This document shows positions 15,451 to 21,099 of a stretch of DNA of 22,260 bases, one piece after another. The notes beneath the pieces were generated by a model. It made no database searches. It was not told the DNA's origin and was given only the letters and a program-made list of their open reading frames with translations. Source of the DNA: an archaeon (lineage in GTDB: Archaea > Asgardarchaeota > Hermodarchaeia > Hermodarchaeales > Hermodarchaeaceae); contig JABXGV010000091.1 in assembly GCA_016550485.1 (NCBI GenBank), forward strand, positions 1 through 22,260. Direction: 5' to 3'. Positions within the stretch are counted from its first letter, which is position 1. Each line of letters starts with the position of its first letter. Both the position numbers and the translations under genes were made by a program.

Positions 15451-16428
15451 ATGACACTAGCAGAACTCTTTGAGAAAGACACCTTACGCTTCCTATTGTT
15501 TGGTGGTAAAGGAGGCGTAGGTAAAACAAGTAACGCAGCCGCTGCATCCCTTTGGGCAGCTGAACACGGTCGAGAGACACTTGTATTAAGCACTGACCCG
15601 GCACATAGCCTTGGCGATAGCTTCGCCCAAAATCTCAGCGGCGGCGAGGCAGTTCAAATCAAAGGTGTGAAGAATCTTTACGGGCTTGAGATTGACCCAA
15701 GGAAAGCCTATGCCGAATACCAGCAGATGGCTCAACAACCAGATATGGAAGAAATGGGTGGAATGGATATGATGGGGCTTGGTGATTTATCAGACATTAC
15801 CGCCCCTGGTGCAGACGAGGCCCTAGCCTTCTCAAAAGTCCTCGAATACATACAAGAGTGCGAATACGACCTTGTGGTGTTCGACACAGCCCCCACTGGA
15901 CATACGCTTCGATTACTAGGCCTTCCAGAGATGCTAGATAGCTTCTTCGGGAAACTCATCAAGTTTCGTTTGCGCATGGGTAATATCTTTGGAAGGATTA
16001 AAGCTGCTTTTGGTCGTGGCGATTCCGAACAAGACAACTCCCTTGAACAAATGGAGAAGCTAAAGGAAACCATTTCCGCAGCGCGTATTGAGTTAAGCGA
16101 TCCTGAACGCACTCGCTTTGTAATCGTCATGATTCCAGAAGCAATGGCAGTGGCTGAAACAGAACGACTTCTCCAAGCACTCTACGAGTTCCAAATTCCA
16201 AGTAGCCATATCATCACAAACATGGTATTCCCCGAGGTCCTCGACTGCAAGTTTTGCAAAGCACGGAAAGACATGCAAGAGAAATACTTGGCTCAAATAA
16301 GAGACATCTATGACGATTTCACCATCACAGAGGTCCCCCTTTTTACCCACGAAGTCCGTGGACTCCCGACCCTTCGCCGTCTTGGCAAGCTCCTGGCCAC
16401 CGGAACACTACCTCCGCTAGGTGAGTAA
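15451..16428 (+). CDS. get3: Get3/TRC40 (ArsA-family) ATPase
   Basis: A 325-residue ATPase of the Get3/ArsA family, the cytosolic dimer that in eukaryotes delivers tail-anchored proteins to the ER. The deviant P-loop FGGKGGVGKT (17-26), switch I STDPAHSLGDSF (47-58) and switch II DTAPTGHTLRLLGLP (145-159) are intact. A CxxC pair, Cys266 and Cys269 (LDCKFCK), matches the zinc-mediated dimer contact of Get3 rather than typical bacterial ArsA. Residues 99-108 form a Met-rich stretch (MEEMGGMDMM), and 161-190 are hydrophobic and basic, fitting a client-binding groove. The single-domain length supports Get3 over the double-domain arsenite pump; no arsB or arsR is nearby. I chose ATG 15451 because ggag lies nine bases upstream; earlier GTG and ATG codons lack this support. 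Confidence 0.92.
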   Translation: MTLAELFEKDTLRFLLFGGKGGVGKTSNAAAASLWAAEHGRETLVLSTDPAHSLGDSFAQNLSGGEAVQIKGVKNLYGLEIDPRKAYAEYQQMAQQPDMEEMGGMDMMGLGDLSDITAPGADEALAFSKVLEYIQECEYDLVVFDTAPTGHTLRLLGLPEMLDSFFGKLIKFRLRMGNIFGRIKAAFGRGDSEQDNSLEQMEKLKETISAARIELSDPERTRFVIVMIPEAMAVAETERLLQALYEFQIPSSHIITNMVFPEVLDCKFCKARKDMQEKYLAQIRDIYDDFTITEVPLFTHEVRGLPTLRRLGKLLATGTLPPLGE

Positions 16429-16430
16429 TA

Positions 16431-16535
16431 GTGAAACGAAAAGAAAAACAAATCATAATGTTCTTCCTAATGTTCCTTATCATCGGCAGCATTTTCGTCA
16501 CTATTGCTCTTCTCACTTTCCCTCTACCACCCTAG
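16431..16535 (+). CDS. 34-residue single-span microprotein downstream of Get3
   Basis: This short ORF starts with GTG two bases after the Get3 stop, with ggtgag five bases upstream (16420-16425), an excellent Shine-Dalgarno sequence inside the Get3 3' end. The product has a very basic start (MKRKEKQ), one hydrophobic span (about 8-30) and the tail PLPP. By the positive-inside rule the basic end stays in the cytoplasm. It is short enough that membrane insertion would have to be post-translational, as for tail-anchored Get3 clients. It could be a Get3 cofactor, a client or a regulator. No family is known to me, and its reality rests on the ribosome-binding site, the spacing and the composition. 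Confidence 0.6.
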   Translation: MKRKEKQIIMFFLMFLIIGSIFVTIALLTFPLPP

Positions 16536-16617
16536 CCCAGACCGAGAACACAATAAGACTTATTAGGTGACACAAAGAGGCACCTAGCCATCAAAGAAAC
16601 TACTAGAGGAGCCAATA

Positions 16618-16824
16618 TTGACGTTCAGATGCACAAAATGCGGCAAGGAACTTGTATGTCCTTACTGCTCAACACCTATCGCTAGCATGCAACCCACAAA
16701 CCGTTGTGTTGTTTGTGGAAAACCATTTGCGACTATACTTCCCAGCTCGAAATGCCCATCCTGTGGAGCCCGGATAATGATGAAAGTACGCCCACAGATA
16801 GTCAAGAAACTCCAACCTTCCTAG
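16618..16824 (+). CDS. Rpo12/RpoP-like zinc-ribbon protein with an extra N-terminal ribbon
   Basis: A 68-residue protein with four CxxC knuckles: Cys5/Cys8, Cys14/Cys17, Cys30/Cys33 and Cys46/Cys49, enough for two zinc ribbons. The C-terminal half, from Asn28, resembles the archaeal RNA polymerase subunit Rpo12 (RpoP, Rpb12 homologue): NRCVVCGK, then KCPSCGARIMMKVRPQIVKK, where the family has CP-x-CG-x-x-I-x-x-K-x-RP followed by a basic tail. Rpo12 is normally about 45 residues and lies at the Rpo3/Rpo10 side of the polymerase. Starting at the internal ATG 16687 would give 45 residues, but that codon has no Shine-Dalgarno sequence. The upstream TTG at 16618 has gaggag about seven bases before it and adds the extra ribbon (CTKCGKELVCPYC). 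It may be the true Rpo12 or a stand-alone relative. Confidence 0.65.
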   Translation: MTFRCTKCGKELVCPYCSTPIASMQPTNRCVVCGKPFATILPSSKCPSCGARIMMKVRPQIVKKLQPS

Positions 16825-16925
16825 AAGCCCAAAATTCAGACCAGATACAGAGACCCGGCAAACACCCACAACGCCATATTTTAACCAAACCTCACATCCT
16901 CAACGCTTTCAACCCTTAGCGTAAG

Positions 16926-16934
16926 CTTTTATAG
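16926..16934 (+). promoter_or_regulatory. TATA box of the aIF1 gene
   Basis: cttttatag, about 43-51 bases before the coding start, predicts transcription starting near 16957. The resulting leader of about 20 bases includes gagg (16967-16970) six bases before ATG 16977. Confidence 0.45.
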
Positions 16935-16976
16935 GTCAAAGCCTAAACTCCTACCACCCATTGATTGAGGTTAAAC

Positions 16977-17288
16977 ATGTCCGACGAGATTTGTCCTACT
17001 TGTAGTCTACCTAAAGACATCTGCCGCTGCCAAGAACTAGCTAAAAGCGAACAGCGGATAAAGGTGCACGTAGAGAAAAGGAAATGGGGCAGAGAGGTAA
17101 CTCTGGTTTCAGGTATTGATAACCGAGAGATATCCCTGTCTGAATTAGTCACCAAGCTGAAGAATCGGCTTGCCTGTGGTGGAAGTGCCAAGGATGGCAT
17201 AATTCTTCTAATGGGAGATCACCGTAACAGGATCAGAGAAGTTCTTACAACACTTGGTTTCCCCAGTGATAACATCGACATCAGTTAA
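16977..17288 (+). CDS. translation initiation factor aIF1 (SUI1 family)
   Basis: A 103-residue SUI1 protein. In archaea and eukaryotes (e)IF1 sits near the ribosomal P site and enforces correct start-codon choice. The N-terminus carries the zinc-binding-like CPTCSLPKDICRC seen in archaeal and some eukaryotic SUI1 proteins. The SUI1 core follows: IKVHVEKRKWGREVTLVSGI, then LVTKLKNRLACGGSAKDGIILLMGDHRNRIREVLTTLGF, with the hallmark LACGG and GDHR. I chose ATG 16977 over TTG 16965 because gagg is six bases upstream of the ATG. The neighbouring Rpo12-like gene and the downstream tRNA-His and hisS genes place it in an expression-machinery neighbourhood. Confidence 0.93.
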   Translation: MSDEICPTCSLPKDICRCQELAKSEQRIKVHVEKRKWGREVTLVSGIDNREISLSELVTKLKNRLACGGSAKDGIILLMGDHRNRIREVLTTLGFPSDNIDIS

Positions 17289-17433
17289 TCCATCGCCACT
17301 CTAGCAAAGCGGCTCTCAGGCGCCATCTACTAGTTCAAGTGACACCTAATCAGCCAAGTGCATACAAGATGTAGAGGAAAGCTTTTTGTGTGAGAATTCT
17401 CCTCAACGTGAATCCGTGCTGGGACGCATCTAT

Positions 17434-17558
17434 GCCGGGATAGCTGGCTCCACTCAGGAGCTGGCACCGTCGGTGTAAACTGGTAAGCACCAGGCGCAAT
17501 GGTAGCATTGAAGCCTGTGGAGCTTTAGGTCCGGGTTCAAATCCCAGTCCCGGCACCA
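17434..17558 (+). tRNA. tRNA-His (anticodon GTG), apparently interrupted after position 9
   Basis: The 3' part is clear. D arm gcgc-aatggta-gcat (17494-17508); anticodon arm gaagc-ctgtgga-gcttt (17510-17526), giving anticodon GTG at 17517-17519, with ctgtgga the classic His loop; T arm ccggg-ttcaaat-cccag (17531-17547); acceptor strand tcccggc (17548-17554), base 73 = A, and encoded CCA. The matching 5' acceptor gccggga lies at 17434-17440, a perfect 7-bp pair, followed by ta for positions 8-9. That leaves about 51 extra bases (17443-17493). Oddities: A73 and no encoded G at -1, unlike most tRNA-His; C-A mismatches at 11-24 and 50-64. The variable loop is four bases. hisS begins 47 bases downstream. 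Identity as tRNA-His is firm; the 5' boundary is less so. Confidence 0.72.
17443..17493 (+). other. candidate 51-nt structured intron inside tRNA-His
   Basis: These bases separate tRNA positions 9 and 10. The ends pair (ctgg 17444-17447 with ccag 17490-17493). Inside are two hairpins, ctcc-actca-ggag (17448-17460) and cacc-gtc-ggtg (17465-17475), and a seven-base direct repeat agctggc (17442-17448 and 17459-17465). Most archaeal tRNA introns sit at 37/38, but introns at other positions are known. I could not draw a convincing bulge-helix-bulge motif, so the exact splice sites and even intron status remain open. Confidence 0.4.
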
Positions 17559-17604
17559 CTTTTACTACTACCCATTGTACACTGATGTCCTAATGGTGTT
17601 CAAT

Positions 17605-19101
17605 ATGGCAAGCGAAAAGCGAGGCAGGGATTTAGCGGTTGGTGGTTTCCGGGACTTCTTTCCGGAACTATATGGAAAAATCGCGAGAATCCTAGATGTT
17701 TTCCGAAGAATCCCCAAGTTGTATGGGTATCAGGAGTACGAATGCCCAACAGTCGAGCCTTTGAAATTGTATCAGCTAAAGTCAGGTGCAGGTTTAATAG
17801 AGGAGTCGTTCAGAGTGACCGACCGCAAGGAGCGAGAGCTTGTGCTTCGCCCTGAGACCACTCCATCTCTCGCTCGCATGCTAGCGGCACAGCAGCAGTA
17901 TTACTCGCGGCCCATTAGGTGGTTCTCTGTATCTCGTGTATTCCGTGATGAAACTCAGCAACGGGGGCGGGTGAAGGAGTTTTGGCAGCTCAATGTTGAT
18001 ATCCTAGGGGTTGAAGATGTGGCCGCTGACGCTGAGGTAATTGATGTACTTGCTAGCATCATCAAGGCTATCGGTTTTAATACAAAGGATTTCGTCATTC
18101 GTATTAATGACCGCCGTCTTATGCAGAGTTACATCGAGTCCCTTGGGCTTAGAGATTTCGTTGGAATTATCCGAACACTGGATCGCCGGGACAAGATCAT
18201 GCAGGAACAAATAGAGTCTCGGCTTCGTGAACAGAAATTACCTGCGAAGAATGTGACAGAAATTGCGCTCTTGCTACGTCGCTATGCTCAGGGTAATAAA
18301 GAAGCTCTTGGTGAATTGCCGCGCAGAAAGAAGATACGAGAATTGGCTGAAAATCTACCCCGTATCATTCAAGAAGCGATGATTAATGCATTAGGAGAGA
18401 TTGGTGTTTCCAAAGATTTAGCCATGAAGCTATTCGAGTTCTCTTCTATTAGCGGAGAACCAAAAGAATTCCTTAAATCGATGGATGAACTGGACCTTGA
18501 CGCTGAAACTCAACAGAGCCTTGAGCCTCTCCGCCAACTGGCTTTGTACCTAGAAGAACTAGAAATTACTGATTGTTGTGAAATTGATGCGAGCATCGCC
18601 CGTGGGCTAGACTACTACACAGGAATTGTTTTTGAGGCTTGGGACAGAGGTGCTAACATACCTCGCGCCATTGCTGGCGGTGGTCGCTACGATGACCTTG
18701 TCGATATTTTTGGAGGACAACGGCTCCCTGGAACAGGTTTTGGATTTGGAGAAACTGTCATCCTAGCTCTTGCCGAGGAGAAAGGCATTCTTCCACCGAT
18801 AAATCCACCGGCTTCAGTTTATCTTGCTCCTGTTTCAAAGAACCAACTAACAACATGTCGCCAAATAGCGACTCGTCTACGCCAATCGGGAATCTCCACG
18901 CTTTTCAATGGATTTCCTTGGTCTTTATCCAAACATCTAGATGATGCGGGTAAACGAAAGATTCCCCTTGCTGTAATTGTTGGACCTCGTGAATTGGCCA
19001 AAGAAGCAGTGAATGTCCGCGATATGATTTCAGGCGAGGAAACGCAAGTAAAGATTGACGATTTAGCCCAATTCGTGAGAACTTGTTTGAAACGTCCATA
19101 G
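17605..19101 (+). CDS. hisS: histidyl-tRNA synthetase
   Basis: A class II aminoacyl-tRNA synthetase of about 498 residues that charges tRNA-His. Visible signatures: GGFRDFFPE near the N-terminus; LRPETTPSLAR (about 81-91); motif 2 VSRVFRDETQQRGRVKEFWQ (about 109-128); a long insertion domain (about 160-320); the HisA motif ARGLDYYTG (about 332-340); the HisB-like GGGRYDDLVDIF (358-369) with GTGFGFGE; and a C-terminal anticodon-binding domain (VYLAPVSKN onward). The length exceeds bacterial HisRS of about 420 residues, and the insertion (FVIRINDRRLM) resembles long forms found in eukaryotes and alphaproteobacteria. The motif 2 loop reads DETQQRGR, where many HisRS have ERPQ-x-GR. I chose ATG 17605, which has ggtg six bases upstream, over TTG 17575. 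The adjacent tRNA-His gene makes this a linked enzyme-substrate pair. Confidence 0.93.
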   Translation: MASEKRGRDLAVGGFRDFFPELYGKIARILDVFRRIPKLYGYQEYECPTVEPLKLYQLKSGAGLIEESFRVTDRKERELVLRPETTPSLARMLAAQQQYYSRPIRWFSVSRVFRDETQQRGRVKEFWQLNVDILGVEDVAADAEVIDVLASIIKAIGFNTKDFVIRINDRRLMQSYIESLGLRDFVGIIRTLDRRDKIMQEQIESRLREQKLPAKNVTEIALLLRRYAQGNKEALGELPRRKKIRELAENLPRIIQEAMINALGEIGVSKDLAMKLFEFSSISGEPKEFLKSMDELDLDAETQQSLEPLRQLALYLEELEITDCCEIDASIARGLDYYTGIVFEAWDRGANIPRAIAGGGRYDDLVDIFGGQRLPGTGFGFGETVILALAEEKGILPPINPPASVYLAPVSKNQLTTCRQIATRLRQSGISTLFNGFPWSLSKHLDDAGKRKIPLAVIVGPRELAKEAVNVRDMISGEETQVKIDDLAQFVRTCLKRP

Positions 19102-19135
19102 GTGGAATCGCTTGGGAGTTAACGTGGCAATGGAG

Positions 19136-19148
19136 CAAGGCTTTAATA
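19136..19148 (+). promoter_or_regulatory. BRE/TATA promoter of the DUF4430-ECF operon
   Basis: caagg (19136-19140) followed by ctttaata (19141-19148) fits a BRE plus TATA box. Transcription would start near 19168-19172, leaving a leader of about 30 bases before TTG 19199. Confidence 0.45.
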
Positions 19149-19152
19149 CTCG

Positions 19153-19169
19153 TAGGATATTTTATCCTA
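19153..19169. promoter_or_regulatory. operator-like perfect 7-bp inverted repeat
   Basis: taggata (19153-19159) and tatccta (19163-19169) are exact reverse complements around ttt. The site lies between the TATA box and the predicted transcription start, where a bound repressor would block RNA polymerase. The HTH protein encoded at the end of this gene cluster is a natural candidate regulator; that link is inference. Confidence 0.5.
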
Positions 19170-19198
19170 TGCTCTGCAAGATAAGAGGCTGATCTTCT

Positions 19199-19720
19199 TT
19201 GCAAAGAAAAATTGCACTACTGATTACACTGGTCATCTTTGGGTTGCTTTTCACCCAAGGCGGTACACCACTTTCGAAATCACATATCCAAGGATTACCA
19301 GAGAAAGAGACAGCAACAAATACGGTATTAATTATTGATTATGGGAATACCACCCAAGAATCTTACACCGGTCTGTCGGGCATAACCGTTTTTGACATAC
19401 TCAATCAGTCCGCAAACATCACCTACACGCAATACTCCGATGGACTATTCATAGACTCGATTAATGGCGTATCTAATAATGAAGGGGGCAGCGGCTTCTA
19501 TTGGCAATATTGGGTGAATGACGAGCTGGCCCCTGTTGCTGCTGACCAATATGTGCTCTCAGATTCCGACCAAGTCTTGTGGAAATACTGTGCACCCATT
19601 CACACATCAGGTAATCCACCGTCAACTGGAACAGATTGGTGGGTTGGGATAGCTCTAATTGCGTGCGTAGCTGGTTTAGTTATCGGAGGCGCACTTGTTA
19701 TTAGCCGAAAACTATGGTGA
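19199..19720 (+). CDS. DUF4430-domain exported protein, C-terminally anchored
   Basis: A 173-residue protein with an N-terminal hydrophobic signal region (about 5-20), an extracellular domain (about 40-135) and a C-terminal membrane span (about 147-168) followed by RKLW. The domain has the DUF4430 pattern: TVFDILNQ, GLFIDSINGV, GSGFYWQYWVNDELAP, AADQYVLSDSDQVLWKY. This beta-fold is related to the C-terminal domain of cobalamin-binding proteins such as intrinsic factor and transcobalamin, and DUF4430 proteins often lie beside ECF-type transporters. I infer a surface-exposed ligand-binding or docking protein for the ECF S component two genes downstream. The TTG start follows gagg by about 10 bases. 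The stop overlaps the next start by seven bases. Confidence 0.8.
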   Translation: MQRKIALLITLVIFGLLFTQGGTPLSKSHIQGLPEKETATNTVLIIDYGNTTQESYTGLSGITVFDILNQSANITYTQYSDGLFIDSINGVSNNEGGSGFYWQYWVNDELAPVAADQYVLSDSDQVLWKYCAPIHTSGNPPSTGTDWWVGIALIACVAGLVIGGALVISRKLW

Positions 19721-20445
19721 AAGAAGTGGATAGACGGAAAACAGTTTTCACAGGCAGTATTTTGTGTCTTGTTGCGCTCTTGTTAGGAAGTAATACGCAG
19801 GTAGTTGCACAGAGTGCTGTACCCTATTCATCTGCTGTCACTCCAACACCCTTTGTGACGCCTTCCCTTAAATGGACAATCACAAACGTCACAAATCAAG
19901 TTGTCGAGTGGGGTTGGGGGACAGGCTCTTATTGGAAAGCCAATAAAAGTGGACCTGTCACCTTTGAAATCGCCGCAATCCAGGATAATGAGGTGCATGG
20001 CCAGTTTACAATCGGCAACTTGACACTACTGACAAACGATTCAAGAATCGCAATAGAGTTAGTATTCAGCATTTGGTTTAATAGTAGCATCTGGTTTCCA
20101 GGTCTAGTATCACATCTAGATTGGGCGGCTGTGGATCAAGAAGCCACTGCGTCAGTATCTGGTTGGATGGCTGGCGAACTTGAAATAAGGACATCGATAG
20201 CAACCAAGACTTACATCTATCACCAAGGCGATAACGGTAACCAGAATACGACGCTTATCTACGATATCAGAACTGGTGTCTTACTGGAGGCTTACACCGA
20301 GTTCTTTTTCTTCAACGATTACCACCTAGGGTTACTGCTCATAAGATCCACGCGTTATTTTACATTCCCTGCCCTCTTCTTGGTTGGTATAACTACATTA
20401 GTAGTTGTAGTTGTCTTGTTGGTCTTTATACATAAGAGGAAATGA
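19714..20445 (+). CDS. exported membrane-anchored protein of unknown function
   Basis: A 243-residue protein with a signal-like N-terminus (basic MVKEVDRRK, hydrophobic about 11-33), a large extracellular region and a C-terminal span (about 217-238) ending in HKRK, so a surface protein held by its C-terminus. The extracellular part is beta-rich with many possible N-glycosylation sequons (Asn-Val-Thr, Asn-Lys-Ser, Asn-Leu-Thr, Asn-Ser-Ser, Asn-Thr-Thr). The stretch NTTLIYDIRTGVLLEAYTEF resembles repeats seen in large archaeal surface-protein families. No enzyme motif is visible. It overlaps the DUF4430 gene by seven bases and is followed after one base by the ECF gene, so all three are translationally coupled. 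A role in ligand capture is possible. Confidence 0.75.
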   Translation: MVKEVDRRKTVFTGSILCLVALLLGSNTQVVAQSAVPYSSAVTPTPFVTPSLKWTITNVTNQVVEWGWGTGSYWKANKSGPVTFEIAAIQDNEVHGQFTIGNLTLLTNDSRIAIELVFSIWFNSSIWFPGLVSHLDWAAVDQEATASVSGWMAGELEIRTSIATKTYIYHQGDNGNQNTTLIYDIRTGVLLEAYTEFFFFNDYHLGLLLIRSTRYFTFPALFLVGITTLVVVVVLLVFIHKRK

Positions 20446-20446
20446 G

Positions 20447-21028
20447 ATGGAGCAGATTAGATTAGATACTAATGAAGGCACCCAAATTCGCTCAAGAAGC
20501 CGTGCATGGATGGTGGCGTTAGTAGGAATATTGGCTGCCACAGGGCTGGGAGGTAACTATGTGTTGTCTGGAACACCCAATATAGAACTTTCCTCGGTGA
20601 TGGTATTCCTGAGCGGATTCTTATTTGGAACTCCAGTAGGAGCACTTGTCGGCTTGATTACAATGACTATCTACCAAATTTGGAACCCGTGGGGTGCCTT
20701 CATTCCACCCATAGGTTTAGCCGTCATCTTCTGCACAACGTTTACAGGCATTGTAGGAGGAATAGCAGGTCGAAACATCAACGTTTCCTGTAACATTGAT
20801 AGAAAACGCTTAACTTTCTCCGCGGCTGTGCTTGGAGTATTGACTACATTATTTTTTGATTTGGTTACGAATTTTGCCTTCAGTATCACTATAAACCAAT
20901 CTTTTGTCCTCATTCTTTGGCTTGGGTTACCCCTAATGCTTGTGCATATGATTAGTAATGGCATTCTCTTTGGCTTGTTAGTGCCATCCGTTACGCCAAT
21001 CATACAAAACGCCATATTCGACTATTGA
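20447..21028 (+). CDS. ECF transporter S component (substrate-binding membrane subunit)
   Basis: A 193-residue membrane protein with about five to six spans, matching the substrate-specific S subunit of energy-coupling factor vitamin transporters. The typical stretch is PNIELSSVMVFLSGFLFGTPVGALVGLITMTIY (about 44-76), followed by WNPWGAFIPPIGLA and later spans. S components bind a vitamin, metal or cofactor and work with the shared T subunit and two ATPases, which are not in this window. Specificity cannot be read from the sequence; the DUF4430 neighbour makes a corrinoid or similar cofactor a reasonable guess. I chose ATG 20447 because agagga lies about six bases upstream; an earlier in-frame start would overlap the previous gene by 35 bases. 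Confidence 0.82.
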   Translation: MEQIRLDTNEGTQIRSRSRAWMVALVGILAATGLGGNYVLSGTPNIELSSVMVFLSGFLFGTPVGALVGLITMTIYQIWNPWGAFIPPIGLAVIFCTTFTGIVGGIAGRNINVSCNIDRKRLTFSAAVLGVLTTLFFDLVTNFAFSITINQSFVLILWLGLPLMLVHMISNGILFGLLVPSVTPIIQNAIFDY

Positions 21029-21099
21029 GTATGTATGGTAAGACTAAAAGCATTTGACGCGAAAATCTAAATCGATTTGACGACTGGAAGGTTGGTAAA

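Noticed and set aside
15732..16350. Two overlapping minus-strand ORFs opposite Get3.
   Set aside because: Get3 is certain from its nucleotide-binding motifs; these are antisense shadows with no ribosome-binding sites or recognisable composition.
15451..16428. ArsA arsenite-pump ATPase as the function of the Get3 gene.
   Set aside because: Single ATPase domain, zinc CxxC and no arsB, arsR or arsC neighbours favour Get3.
16704..16919. A 71-residue ORF overlapping the Rpo12-like gene and continuing downstream.
   Set aside because: It is in another frame from the CxxC protein, has no Shine-Dalgarno sequence and no recognisable features.
17416..17424. gtgctggga as an alternative 5' acceptor for tRNA-His, pairing with tcccggcac over nine positions with one wobble.
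   Set aside because: It lies 10 bases further upstream, is not followed by usable positions 8-9, and gccggga at 17434 gives a perfect 7-bp match with ta after it. Kept only as a possible leader structure.
17350..17559. A 69-residue minus-strand ORF across the tRNA region.
   Set aside because: It is the antisense of the tRNA-His gene; the typical protein-like composition is an artefact of tRNA sequence.
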